From assembly GCA_022690815.1 (NCBI GenBank), contig JALCZJ010000010.1, forward strand, positions 1 to 64,000: DNA of 64,000 nt, written 5' to 3'. Every line of letters begins with the position of its first letter. The stretch's first letter is position 1. The DNA is from Ferrimicrobium sp. GTDB taxonomy: Bacteria; Actinomycetota; Acidimicrobiia; Acidimicrobiales; Acidimicrobiaceae. Shown here one piece after another: positions 1 through 8,210 of the stretch. Below the pieces are notes generated by a model. The model made no database searches. It was not told the DNA's origin and was given only the letters and a program-made list of their open reading frames with translations. The position numbers were made by a program, and so were the translations under genes.

Positions 1-48
1 AGGACCGTCGCGTGGTTCGGCGATGGCCTGCGTGGCGGTCTGTTGTGA
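1..48 (+). CDS. possible 3' end of an upstream gene
   Basis: Frame 1 is open from the window edge to a TGA at 46-48 and would encode a 15-residue tail ending in GLRGGLL. A strong hairpin begins at the very next base, which is where a terminator would sit. No function can be assigned from so short a piece, and a chance open frame of this length is common. Confidence 0.35.
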   Translation, partial: RTVAWFGDGLRGGLL

Positions 49-83
49 CCACTCTAGGCGCGTTGGGAGCGCAGCTAGAGTGG
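49..83 (+). terminator. perfect 9-bp inverted repeat, likely terminator
   Basis: CCACTCTAG (49-57) pairs perfectly with CTAGAGTGG (75-83), and GCGC/GCGC pairs inside it. There is no T-run after it. It follows directly on a possible stop codon, so a terminator of the upstream gene is the simplest reading. An operator for the IclR gene 80 bp downstream is an alternative. Confidence 0.45.
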
Positions 84-163
84 ATGTGAGTGCTGCCCAG
101 ATGGGGTGGGTAACCATCAATCGATCTGAGATTGGCGAGACGCAGAAAGAACGAGGTGTGTAG

Positions 164-988
164 GTGGCTTTACAGAGGGATATTGGCAAGGATGAGGTCA
201 CCGAGATCGCCTCGGTCCGACCCTCAGAGGGTAGCTCCGCCTCTACCGTTGAGCGAGCCGCAGACGTCCTCTTGTTATTCGCTAGCTCTAGTTCGACTAC
301 CCTCGGAGTGACTGAGATTGCTCAACAGCTAGGTCTGTCGAAGGCTTCGGTTCACCGGATTCTCTCAAGTTTGCGCAAGAAGGGTATCGTCGAGATCGAG
401 CCCGTGACTCGACGCTATCTGCTTGGGCCGGTCATCGTCAGCCTCGGTTTGACCTATCTGAGTAAACTTGATGTTCGGCGGGTAGCACACCCTGAGCTGG
501 TGGCGCTGTCGCGCGAGACCTTTGAGACAGCGACGTTGTCGATACGGACAGGCGAACATCGGGTTTACGTAGACCAGGTCACCCCTGAACGGGAGGTCCT
601 TATGTCGGTCCAGATCGGACTACCTCATCCACTGCACGCCGGAGCCTCATCAAAGGCTTTTCTGGCCTTCTTGCCACCGGCAGAGATCGAGTTTTATCTT
701 GAAAATACCTTGGAGCAAGTGACACCGTCGACGGTGACTGATCGAGACCAGCTCAGACGGCAGATCGCCGAGATTCGACGTCGAGGCTACGCGTTGTCGT
801 TCGGGGAACGACAAGCGGGGGCTGGATCCGTTGCCGCGCCTGTGCTTGACTATCAAAATTTGCCGATCGCCGTTATCAGTGTGTGCGGGCCGGCAGAGCG
901 TTTGGCACAGGAGGTCGATCTTTGCGCCGCGGCCTTGCTCGATACCACCCGCAGGGTTTCGGCCCAGATGGGCAATGGTCTAGGATGA
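164..988 (+). CDS. IclR-family transcriptional regulator
   Basis: This 274-residue protein has the size and layout of IclR regulators. Residues 28-90 form an N-terminal winged helix (TVERAADVLLLF, then the recognition region LGLSKASVHRILSSL). A C-terminal effector domain follows, with the family-typical HPLHAGASSKAFLAF segment and a GYALSFGERQAGAGSVAAPV segment. The GTG start at 164 lies behind a purine-rich stretch (GAAAGAACGAGG). It converges on the MmgE/PrpD-like gene, which it may control, since IclR proteins usually regulate a neighbouring catabolic operon. The effector is unknown. Confidence 0.88.
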   Translation: MALQRDIGKDEVTEIASVRPSEGSSASTVERAADVLLLFASSSSTTLGVTEIAQQLGLSKASVHRILSSLRKKGIVEIEPVTRRYLLGPVIVSLGLTYLSKLDVRRVAHPELVALSRETFETATLSIRTGEHRVYVDQVTPEREVLMSVQIGLPHPLHAGASSKAFLAFLPPAEIEFYLENTLEQVTPSTVTDRDQLRRQIAEIRRRGYALSFGERQAGAGSVAAPVLDYQNLPIAVISVCGPAERLAQEVDLCAAALLDTTRRVSAQMGNGLG

Positions 989-1027
989 ACGAGTAACACT
1001 TTGATCAAGATCTCGTTGCGTCTCTGC

Positions 1028-2392
1028 CTACTCACTACGTGTCAGGTGTGTCAGAGCGTCAAAGATCTGTGGTGAGTTCGTTTGACCGAGATTCATGATG
1101 GTCCGAGAGAACGTCTGCCAGGATGAGGGTGAGACAATTCCGGTCACCAACCTGTCAGGTTTCGATACTACGTCAGGGTTTGTGAGAGCACCTGGTCCGT
1201 CACCGGATGTAAGGTCGCACGAGGTCTCATGCCTTGTGCCATCGACAAACTCGACGACGACCCGGGTGGGGCGACCATAGAGCGGATACCTTGCGGTGAG
1301 TGATGCATCCTCAACGACGCTGATGCGTTCGGCGAAATCGCGAACTTGTTGAGTTTGTAGCGCCCGGGTGAAGTCGGTAGTAGGAGAGATCTGTCCATCC
1401 ACGATAGCGGTTGCAACGATGAAGGGAATCGAAAATCTGCAGGCGTCGACTGATTGAGGACGTTGGTTGCAAAATTGTGCTGCTGAGCCGTAGGTGCTGA
1501 CCTGGATGCTCGCAATCTGATGTTGAAGTTGACCTTGGGACATCCATGGGGTGACTTGTTGCAGGAACTGGTGGATGGCGTCAATTGTTCCATGGGTGTG
1601 CGCGACGGTTGGGTAGATTTTGAAATATCCGTTAGTGATCTCCGCCTGTGTCCAAGTCTCATGGAGGGGAACTTGTTGGCTGGCCAGATGTGGGAGCCAG
1701 TGACGCTCAAGGGTGCCGGGAGCCGTGGTCGTTCCAAGCGCCGCAGTCATGGCAAACTGGATAGCGAGCTGGCACGCCGTTGCGAGATAGAGGTGAGAGG
1801 CACTGAATCCATCGAAGACGGTCTCTGCATCAAAACCGAGGACTACACCTGATGCGAGGCGTAAACCTGCCGCGCCCAAGGCTTGGTCACCTGTGGTCAA
1901 GATGTGGGTGTAGCCCACAGTGGCCCCGAGCAGGCCCCAGGTGCCGATGTCGTGGATCCCCTCCGGTGTTCCATGCATCGATATGCCAAGCCTCACGCCA
2001 ACCTCGTATCCAAGAAGCAGACCCTCAAGGATCGTGGGGAGCTTGGCTGAGGTAAATTCCGCTGCCGCGAGACATGTTGGGACTAGGTGAGCAAAAGGAT
2101 GACCTCGTGCCAGCCGGTGGCCATCTTGGAGTTGTTCCGCAGTGATCGGAAGGGCGTTGAAAAATGCTTTGCGCTCAGGAGAAACGTCGGCACCAGTGAG
2201 CCACATAGTGGTCGTGTCGTTGTGGTCCAACAGGGTTTGTCGCAAGTGCTGAACCTCTGGGGTAGATCCCCCGTGTAAAGCGACGGCTACAGTATCAAGG
2301 ATACCGAATTGTAGCCGTTCGATTACGGCTGACTCTAGCCAGTATGGCAGCGAGCGGTAGGCGCTGTTGACGATGTCTGCTGCTAGATCCAT
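1028..2392 (-). CDS. MmgE/PrpD family protein (2-methylcitrate dehydratase-like)
   Basis: The protein of 454 residues resembles the MmgE/PrpD family, whose members include 2-methylcitrate dehydratase and cis-aconitate decarboxylase. Family signatures are GYEVGVRLG in the N-terminal helical domain, AHTHGTIDAIHQF near the middle and YPLYGRPTRVVVEF in the C-terminal domain. No prpB or prpC is nearby, so the substrate is open and could be any small hydroxy-acid. The ATG at 2392 lacks a Shine-Dalgarno sequence and sits six bases after TAAACT, as expected for a leaderless transcript. The start overlaps the end of the PhzF remnant. An IclR gene converges on it. Confidence 0.82.
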   Translation of the reverse strand: MDLAADIVNSAYRSLPYWLESAVIERLQFGILDTVAVALHGGSTPEVQHLRQTLLDHNDTTTMWLTGADVSPERKAFFNALPITAEQLQDGHRLARGHPFAHLVPTCLAAAEFTSAKLPTILEGLLLGYEVGVRLGISMHGTPEGIHDIGTWGLLGATVGYTHILTTGDQALGAAGLRLASGVVLGFDAETVFDGFSASHLYLATACQLAIQFAMTAALGTTTAPGTLERHWLPHLASQQVPLHETWTQAEITNGYFKIYPTVAHTHGTIDAIHQFLQQVTPWMSQGQLQHQIASIQVSTYGSAAQFCNQRPQSVDACRFSIPFIVATAIVDGQISPTTDFTRALQTQQVRDFAERISVVEDASLTARYPLYGRPTRVVVEFVDGTRHETSCDLTSGDGPGALTNPDVVSKPDRLVTGIVSPSSWQTFSRTIMNLGQTNSPQIFDALTHLTRSE

Positions 2393-2676
2393 CGCAAAAG
2401 TTTAGTTTGCTGGGTCTCTTGGCATACGGTATTGATGCGTCGAATCGTGTTACAGCGACACTGATGACGATACGAAGCCAAGCCATTGATCTGACAAACT
2501 CCTCTGTCGAATCCGATGCAGACGAAGGCGGTCTCGGAGAGGTTTAACTCTTGGGCGATGGCCTGGAGGAATGTATCGTCGGGGTAGGAGTCACACAGTG
2601 CTACTGCTGCTGGATTTCCGCCGAACGGGTGACTGGTGAATGCATCGACGAGGTGGATCGTGGAGATCGAGGACAT
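2383..2676 (-). pseudogene. truncated PhzF-family isomerase/epimerase remnant
   Basis: The first ~50 residues match the start of PhzF-like proteins closely: a VDAFTSHPFGGNPAAVALC segment, then QELNLSETAFV. PhzF proteins are usually 260-300 residues and continue with a catalytic and CGHATLA region. Here the frame goes on with unrelated Cys/Arg-rich sequence (GFDRGVCQINGL) and stops after 97 residues, and no continuation is visible in another frame. The MmgE/PrpD gene begins where the rest should be, so a deletion or rearrangement has removed the C-terminal part. The promoter still looks intact (TAGAAT six bases before the ATG). Confidence 0.72.
2399..2404 (-). promoter_or_regulatory. -10 box TAAACT, leaderless start of the MmgE/PrpD gene
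   Basis: TAAACT on the minus strand is followed by six bases and the ATG. No ribosome-binding site is visible. Transcription would start at or within a base or two of the start codon. Confidence 0.4.
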
Positions 2677-2682
2677 GTCAAG

Positions 2683-2688
2683 ATTCTA
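2683..2688 (-). promoter_or_regulatory. -10 box TAGAAT ahead of the PhzF remnant
   Basis: TAGAAT on the minus strand lies exactly six bases before the ATG, with no Shine-Dalgarno sequence between. It is one of the best matches to TATAAT among the start-proximal boxes of this window. Confidence 0.45.
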
Positions 2689-3369
2689 GGTGCCTTTGTG
2701 GTCGTGGGTTGGATCGCTGGTGCAAGGGCACCCTAAACGAGCGACGACTTACAGCGGTTGTGACACTGGGTTCTCGATGTCCGTGACACCAGTGGATAAT
2801 CGAAGGGAGTAACAGCTCTTGGATGGAGATGCAAGTTTGGCACCTGCATCTATGGCAGGGACTGGAGGTTGTCGTGACGAAGCAGGGCGCCTTCGATCTG
2901 CTACTCCTTCGATTGACGGTTTGAGACGACTCCTCAACGAGTCGCGATGATTGGTCTAGCATAAGGATGTGATTTTGGGAGCTGCGTGAACCGTTCGCCG
3001 AATCACGGAGATGTCTATGCATGGAGGCATCCGTCGAGGTTCCGATGGGGCGATGAACTTGAGGTGTTTATCCACTCTCGTGTGCTGATGACAAGTCGGC
3101 TTGGCGATCGCACTGTCTGGGCGTGGTGTGTGTTACTCATTGCCGAAGGCTGCTCGGCGGAAGATCGTCCCCAGCGTCGGCTTTACGTCTTCTTGCCCGA
3201 AGGTCCCCTAGATGACTATCGTGTGGGACCCTGTCTGGAGGTTTGCCAAAACCACCCTTCTGCAATAGCCGTGTATCAAGGTCTCCTGACCAGGTAGAGA
3301 TAATCGCAAGGGGGGAATTTCGGTCTAACCCTTAAAAAATCTAAAAAGCCAACACCCTCGCAGGCTCTC
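2689..3369. other. ~680-bp stretch without a convincing gene
   Basis: The only notable open frame is 2986-3297 (+), 103 residues with a GTG start. It shows no recognised motif and is probably chance, although a small unknown gene cannot be excluded. No RNA gene or clear repeat was seen. The last ~60 bases are A-rich and lead into the promoter of the secreted peptidase. Confidence 0.4.
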
Positions 3370-3378
3370 TGCTATAGT
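3370..3378 (+). promoter_or_regulatory. extended -10 promoter (TGCTATAGT) of the sedolisin gene
   Basis: TG, one base, then TATAGT forms a good extended -10 element. It lies 27 bases before the GTG start and upstream of a strong ribosome-binding site (AAAGGAGG). No matching -35 box is seen at 17 bp, which extended -10 promoters tolerate. Confidence 0.5.
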
Positions 3379-3405
3379 TTGCAAATTGAAGCAAAGGAGG
3401 GATCC

Positions 3406-4776
3406 GTGTTACGTAAGCTCGGACTCGTATCGTCGTCAGTTGCCCTCGCATCGCTGGCGGCACTGGCCCTGCCGGGTTCGACCGCTGTTGGAACTTCTGC
3501 ACCTTCGGCGGTACCCATGATTGAGGTTGGTCCAGTAATCAAGTCAGTCTCAGCTTCGCCGCCTTCGGCCGCGTTCTGTGAGACCAACTACGACATCGCC
3601 TGCTACGGACCCTCGCAGATGGCGGCCGAGTATAACTATGGCCCAGCGTATAAGGCTGGCGACAACGGTAAGGGCCAGACCATCGTAATCTTTGACTCCT
3701 ATGGGAGCCCTACCATTCGTAACGATCTGGCTCACTTTGACACCGCCTATAACCTGCCAGCCCCACCGGCATTGAACATCTATCATCCTGAGGGCAACGT
3801 GGTGCTGAATTATGATAAGCTCCCTAGCCCAGCTAACTACCATTCCAAACAGCTTGAAACCGAGGTGAGCTGGGCCTATGAGACGACCCTCGATGTAGAG
3901 TATTCGCATGCGATGGCGCCCGGCGCGACCATCGATCTCGTTACCGTGCCGGTAAACGAGACTGAGGGCGTGCAGGGACTTGAAAACCTGGAACGGGCTC
4001 AGGCTTGGGCGCTCGCCAACATCCACGCCAACATCTGGTCGAACAGCTGGTCTACGACTGAGCAGTCGTTTCACAACTCGGCAGTCATCGAGCGACTGAA
4101 CAAGCTGTACGCTGAGGCTGCCGCAGACGGTGTTTCGGTGTTCTTTGCGGCTGGAGACTCGGGGGTTGCCAACACCAACAAACAGGGAGTTACCTATCCC
4201 TATCCTACTGTGAACTTCCCTACCTCGAGCCCGAACGTGATTGCAGTCGGTGGAACACAGATTGGGTCTGAACCAACCTCGATTACTTCGCACGTAACCG
4301 AGCAAGTATGGAACGATGGGTACGGTGCGGGCGGCGGTGGCTACTCGTCCGTGTTCCCGGAACCTAGCTCTCAGTTGGGTGCCGGGATCAGCGATCCAAC
4401 GCAGATGCGTGGCTTGCCAGACGTTTCCTATAACGCCGCGGTTATCTCTTCGGTACTGATCTATGAAAGCTTTGACCCTGTGAACGGTCCTGGTTGGGTC
4501 CCGATTGGTGGCACCAGTGCGGCAACGCCACAGTGGGCGGCGGTGGACGCTGACGTGCAAAGCTCCCTTGGATCACAAGGATTCCTCGCGCCAAAGCTCT
4601 ACCAGATCTATCAGTCGCCGAGTCTTTACGCTGAGGCGTTCTATCCGGTTCTGTCGGGTAACAACTCATTTGATGGCATCACCGGTTATTCGGCAGCGGC
4701 TGGGTGGAATGCGGCGAGCGGTCTAGGGACCCCAAATGTCAGTGGGCTGATCGCGGCACTGCGGACGCTGTCATAG
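3406..4776 (+). CDS. secreted S53 (sedolisin-type) serine-carboxyl peptidase
   Basis: This is a secreted acid-active endopeptidase of the sedolisin family. Catalytic residues are visible: an ExxxD pair (E159 and D163, in ETTLD), the oxyanion Asp in FFAAGDSGV (D251) and the nucleophile in GGTSAATP (S371). A C-terminal DGITGYSAAAGWNAASGLG segment matches the calcium-binding loop. A Sec signal peptide occupies about residues 1-27. The GTG at 3406 is chosen because AAAGGAGG lies five bases before it. At 456 residues it lacks the ~180-residue propeptide of classical members, since the catalytic domain begins by about residue 65. It is probably used for extracellular protein digestion at low pH. 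Confidence 0.92.
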   Translation: MLRKLGLVSSSVALASLAALALPGSTAVGTSAPSAVPMIEVGPVIKSVSASPPSAAFCETNYDIACYGPSQMAAEYNYGPAYKAGDNGKGQTIVIFDSYGSPTIRNDLAHFDTAYNLPAPPALNIYHPEGNVVLNYDKLPSPANYHSKQLETEVSWAYETTLDVEYSHAMAPGATIDLVTVPVNETEGVQGLENLERAQAWALANIHANIWSNSWSTTEQSFHNSAVIERLNKLYAEAAADGVSVFFAAGDSGVANTNKQGVTYPYPTVNFPTSSPNVIAVGGTQIGSEPTSITSHVTEQVWNDGYGAGGGGYSSVFPEPSSQLGAGISDPTQMRGLPDVSYNAAVISSVLIYESFDPVNGPGWVPIGGTSAATPQWAAVDADVQSSLGSQGFLAPKLYQIYQSPSLYAEAFYPVLSGNNSFDGITGYSAAAGWNAASGLGTPNVSGLIAALRTLS

Positions 4777-4802
4777 GTCGACCGGACGATAGTTAACGGA
4801 TC

Positions 4803-4844
4803 GGGTGATGGGAACTGGCACTTGTGTGCTTGCCCCTATCACCC
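4803..4844 (+). terminator. hairpin after the sedolisin gene
   Basis: GGGTGATGGG at 4803 can pair with CCC-T-ATCACCC ending at 4844, giving about ten base pairs with one bulge. It lies 27 bp after the stop codon. There is no T-run, so termination is plausible but not certain. Confidence 0.4.
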
Positions 4845-4925
4845 TGTTCAACTGCGTACCAGACGTGGCGGCTTCTTTCTTCGGTGAATTGGTCGTTGAT
4901 TGTATCACAGACCAACCACCCCCTT

Positions 4926-4931
4926 TAGGGT
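4926..4931 (+). promoter_or_regulatory. -10 box TAGGGT, leaderless start of the E1-like gene
   Basis: TAGGGT is followed by eight bases and the ATG at 4940. No clear ribosome-binding site is present. It fits the TAnnnT-spacer-start pattern found at many other genes here. Confidence 0.35.
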
Positions 4932-4939
4932 GACTACCC

Positions 4940-6415
4940 ATGGTCTCTCGTTCCCGCGCTCAGACTCGTGTGAAGCTCGAAGTTCCGGCTCCCGAGCTGG
5001 AGGAGCTGGCCCGACGATATCACTGGCTGCGCTACGTTCAGACCTTGGACATCTATCGACGATCTCCACTGGCGTTGCTCGGACTCGCCCAGGGGCTGCG
5101 TGGTTCCCTCGGTCTCGGGATCGCTTCAAATCGTGATGCGCTGATCATCGGAGGTGCATCGCCGTTGAAGGACCTCTATAGGGCCGGTCCTGGCTCATTG
5201 GTAGATGCTCTCGCCATGGCTGTGATGGCTAACGGGCATGCGGACGCGATCCTTGGCGATCTTGATGTTCGCGGTGCGTTGTTAACGCAGGTCGAGCTCC
5301 TCGGCGAAGCCGTTCGCCTTGGTCTCAGGCTCGTGATGATCGCCGAACCAAAGGACCAACCCGCAATTGAGGCGGCTGCCTCGCTTGGCTGGCAGGTCGA
5401 AACCCTTGCTGGTGGCGACCTGTTCGAAGGTTGGAGCCTTGGTCGATCACTCTGGCATCGGTTCCAAAGCGTTGTGGTGCCGGTGGTCGTTGTCGTCCAC
5501 GGAGACGCCGACAGTTTTGATGTTGGCGAACTCGGCGATTTTGGGGCAGCGACGCTGAGGCGGTTTGACCGCGAGGCTGTTGAAGCTGCCAGTCGGCTCG
5601 CCGATGACCCTCGCCCTGAGTTGGCTAGGGCTGGGAACAGGAGACGACTGGCAGCACTGATCGCAGAGGCGCACGTCGATTCCCTTGGAGCCTTTGTCGA
5701 GCTGGTCCGCGCGCGGCTTGGCACGGCGGCTATCCTGGTCGGCCGCGAGGTCTTCGACGAGGTTGAGGGAATCGAGGGTGACGAGTTGATCCGCGTGACT
5801 GACCCTACTGTACTTGCTAAAGCCGTCAGTCGGTGGGGTGGTTTCCCGATCGTGTTGAGGGCCAAATCTACTTCGTCACCTGGGATTCCGTGTCTTGCGT
5901 TGACGCTCGATCACGATTTAAGACCCGGGAGTGCTGGTGTTCTCGTCCATAGCCAAGAGTCGTTTGCCTACTTTGCCTCCAGACTGCTTGGGGAGGCGAC
6001 GCAGCCGACACATGACTACCTGATTGTCTCGTCACGCCTGCGGCGAGATGGTTTTGGGCATCTCGAAGCCTCTACCGGTCGCTGGTTGCGCCCCCTGGGC
6101 GAGCTAGCCGTCATCACCTGGGGCCAAAGCGTGCAGGTTGCCCTGCATGCTTGTGTACTCCTTGCAGACGTCGGGAGTCGCATTGGCGTTCTCGAGCTTC
6201 ATCAGCCAGGCCTGATTGACGAGAAGCTCATGGCTCAAGCGGTGAAGGCTACACGGGTGTGCATTCTCTACGATCAGAAACCGGATGTGGGCTATCAGCT
6301 CGTGACCTATCTCCAGGAGTACTTCTATGCCCAGCTCAGCGCCCCGGTGATGTTGCGGTCCGCCGGGTCTGGCCCAGGACCCGTCGCGGTACTGTTGCGT
6401 GGGTTATTGGCCTAG
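4940..6415 (+). CDS. divergent fused E1 alpha/beta (transketolase-like) protein
   Basis: The order of segments is that of thiamine-diphosphate 2-oxoacid dehydrogenase E1 with alpha- and beta-type halves in one chain. Residues 80-195 resemble the cofactor-binding half (GPGSLVDALAMAVMANGHA, AILGDLDVRGALLTQVELLG, then VVPVVVVVHGD). Residues 255-370 resemble the beta pyrimidine half (LHSQ-like VHSQESFAYFASRL). Residues 385-490 resemble the transketolase C-terminal domain (ELAVITWGQSVQVALHA, IGVLELHQPGLID, VCILYDQK). The canonical GDGxxN cofactor motif is reduced to GDLDVRG, so catalysis is doubtful. The protein is shorter than separate E1 alpha plus beta (about 650-700 residues), and no E2 or E3 gene is adjacent. 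This is a motif-level assignment; structure prediction would settle it. Confidence 0.5.
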   Translation: MVSRSRAQTRVKLEVPAPELEELARRYHWLRYVQTLDIYRRSPLALLGLAQGLRGSLGLGIASNRDALIIGGASPLKDLYRAGPGSLVDALAMAVMANGHADAILGDLDVRGALLTQVELLGEAVRLGLRLVMIAEPKDQPAIEAAASLGWQVETLAGGDLFEGWSLGRSLWHRFQSVVVPVVVVVHGDADSFDVGELGDFGAATLRRFDREAVEAASRLADDPRPELARAGNRRRLAALIAEAHVDSLGAFVELVRARLGTAAILVGREVFDEVEGIEGDELIRVTDPTVLAKAVSRWGGFPIVLRAKSTSSPGIPCLALTLDHDLRPGSAGVLVHSQESFAYFASRLLGEATQPTHDYLIVSSRLRRDGFGHLEASTGRWLRPLGELAVITWGQSVQVALHACVLLADVGSRIGVLELHQPGLIDEKLMAQAVKATRVCILYDQKPDVGYQLVTYLQEYFYAQLSAPVMLRSAGSGPGPVAVLLRGLLA

Positions 6416-6513
6416 TCGTCCATGACGAGCCTTGACGGTGCGGAATTGGTTGAGATCTCACGCCTCGGTCATCGCTCGCTCCCTTAGTGGCGTTGCAGGC
6501 GCGTACACATTGA

Positions 6514-6771
6514 TCACGGTGGTATGGACGGTCTAGCTGGATGCTCTTGTGTACAAATTATGGAGATGATCCTCCGTCGAGGCCCAATCGAAGCCACGAG
6601 TGCGTCGATGTCGACTACGTCATATGATCTGCCATTAGCCGATGGTTGTGAACTCGGGGTGCGGATCGCACCCGGCGTGCGCCCGATGAGAGAGGTCAGG
6701 ACATGTTCGCGATCGGTGCCAGGCCCGCAATGGATACAACCGTCACCATCACACTCGGTGCAACGTAGCAT
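6514..6771 (-). CDS. small Cys-rich (zinc-ribbon-like) hypothetical protein
   Basis: This 85-residue frame starts with CTECDGDGCIHC, two CxxC-type pairs that look like a metal-binding knuckle, and carries another Cys near the end. It overlaps an 86-residue frame on the other strand that has no such feature. Support for this strand comes from TATCAT nine bases before the ATG, the leaderless arrangement seen at other genes in the window. The function is unknown and the region could still be non-coding. Confidence 0.35.
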   Translation of the reverse strand: MLRCTECDGDGCIHCGPGTDREHVLTSLIGRTPGAIRTPSSQPSANGRSYDVVDIDALVASIGPRRRIISIICTQEHPARPSIPP

Positions 6772-6780
6772 GTTGCGTCG

Positions 6781-6786
6781 ATGATA
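6781..6786 (-). promoter_or_regulatory. -10 box TATCAT ahead of the small Cys-rich ORF
   Basis: TATCAT on the minus strand is separated by nine bases from the ATG at 6771, and there is no ribosome-binding site. The N9 spacing recurs at purF, serS, ctaA, an ABC gene and a lipoprotein gene. Confidence 0.35.
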
Positions 6787-7028
6787 TCGGATCGGCCGGT
6801 GGTGGGGATCGGCTGACAGTGGGGGTTGGTCGGCCGTATTGACCTCACTCCTCAGTTTCCTCCCCCCTGATCATGAGGTGCGAGACGGTGAGCCATCAAG
6901 ACCGTCACCTTGTGGCTCTGTGGGTCGTTGATCGCGGTAGGGTGGTTGCATTCGCTGGTCGTCGTGAACAGGCCGATATGGGCGTTACGCTGAGGATGTG
7001 CACGAGACGGCGATAATTGGGTGACGGG

Positions 7029-7592
7029 ATGGGATTTGTTGAGGTTACAGGTCTCTCGATAGATGATGTTGTGACCGGTCGAGTCCTGATTGCTGGTGCA
7101 TCCGGATCGGGCAAATCGTCCCTTTGTCGACTGCTACACGACAGGTGTGACCTGCCGTACGTGGAGATCGACAGCCTGTTTCACGGCCCAAACTGGAGCG
7201 AGTTGCCATCGTTTGAGGCTGAGGTCGACGGTTTCATCGCCAACGAGCGTTGGGTGTTGGAGTGGCAGTATGACCGAGTGAGGGACCGGCTAGTGGATCG
7301 GTGCAACCTGTTGATCTGGCTTGACTATCCAGCCTACATCGTGATGTGGCGGGTAACCATGCGAACAATTCGCCGCCGATTGGCTCACGAACTACTCTGG
7401 AATGACAATGTTGAGCCGCCGCTGTGGACGGTCATCAACAATCCAGAGCACATCGTTCGATGGGCGTGGCGTAGCCATTCCAGCTCCCCAGCTCGGATGC
7501 GTCGCATTCTCGAGCGACGTCCGGAACTCCCGATTGTGCGCCTTCGACATCCGCGCGATCTCGAGAGGTTCTTGGATACTCGACAAGGATAG
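7029..7592 (+). CDS. P-loop nucleoside-kinase-like protein (FlaR/adenylate-kinase topology)
   Basis: A Walker A motif, GASGSGKSSLCRLL, sits near the N-terminus. It is followed by PYVEIDSLFHGPNW and VLEWQYDRVRDRL, the layout of small P-loop proteins annotated as adenylate-kinase-like or FlaR DNA-topology proteins. The C-terminal third has the Arg-rich region (MRTIRRRLAHEL) and the final LRHPRDLERFL common in that group. The protein has about 188 residues. ATG 7029 is used; a TTG at 7017 in the same frame is possible. A GATAAT box lies 11 bases before the ATG. The substrate is unknown. Confidence 0.65.
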   Translation: MGFVEVTGLSIDDVVTGRVLIAGASGSGKSSLCRLLHDRCDLPYVEIDSLFHGPNWSELPSFEAEVDGFIANERWVLEWQYDRVRDRLVDRCNLLIWLDYPAYIVMWRVTMRTIRRRLAHELLWNDNVEPPLWTVINNPEHIVRWAWRSHSSSPARMRRILERRPELPIVRLRHPRDLERFLDTRQG

Positions 7593-7625
7593 AACGTGAT
7601 ATTTTGACGAATCCAGATCCGCGGA

Positions 7626-8210
7626 CTACGAGTTGAGTTCGAGGCCACCTTCGTAGGGCAGGCCAAGATCAGGGGCACTCAGGAGGGCGATAAATGGGAT
7701 GGGTGCCACCACCGAGGCAGCAGTACCGCCTCGATCGACAATCGCGAGAGCCTGGACGACGGTGGCACCACTGGCCTGTACAGCTTCGATCGCGGCCAAC
7801 AACGATGTTCCTCGCGACGGGGTGTCCTCGACGACGCAGACGCGATCCTCGGGATTGAGCGACCCCGCGATTCGGCCACCCTGCCCATAATCTTTCACCT
7901 CTTTGCGCACAGAAAAGGCCCCAAGGTGGCGCCCCTCTGCTTGACCGAGGGTTGCGGTGGCAAAGGCGACAGGATCAGCCCCCATCGTCAGGCCACCGAT
8001 GGCGGTTACCTCATCCGAGATGGCCGTCAGTGCGAGTTGGGCCATGCGATAGAGGATTGGTGGCCGACAGATCGCACGCTTCGTGTCGATAAACCAGGTT
8101 GATTGCAACCCGGATTTGAGGGTGAAATCGCCGTGGGTAACGGCGTCGGCTTTGATGGCTGCGATCAGCTCTGCACGCGCTGCTGCCAGGTTTGCGGCGC
8201 TTAGGCCCAT
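7626..8210 (-). CDS. pyrE: orotate phosphoribosyltransferase
   Basis: This enzyme joins orotate to PRPP to give orotidine 5'-phosphate, the fifth step of pyrimidine synthesis. The PRPP loop is VCVVEDTPSRGTSLL. The N-terminal GDFTLKSGLQSTWFIDTK segment and FSVRKEVKDYG with its catalytic Lys are typical of OPRTase. The length of 194 residues is normal. It overlaps purM by ten bases and has GGGAG just before its ATG, so it is co-transcribed with purM and purF. Joining a pyrimidine gene to two purine genes would coordinate nucleotide synthesis through PRPP-using steps. Confidence 0.9.
   Translation of the reverse strand: MGLSAANLAAARAELIAAIKADAVTHGDFTLKSGLQSTWFIDTKRAICRPPILYRMAQLALTAISDEVTAIGGLTMGADPVAFATATLGQAEGRHLGAFSVRKEVKDYGQGGRIAGSLNPEDRVCVVEDTPSRGTSLLAAIEAVQASGATVVQALAIVDRGGTAASVVAPIPFIALLSAPDLGLPYEGGLELNS

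Noticed and set aside
3550-4560. 336-residue open frame on minus opposite the sedolisin gene
   Set aside because: The sedolisin has catalytic residues and a strong ribosome-binding site; the opposite frame is Arg-rich and featureless.
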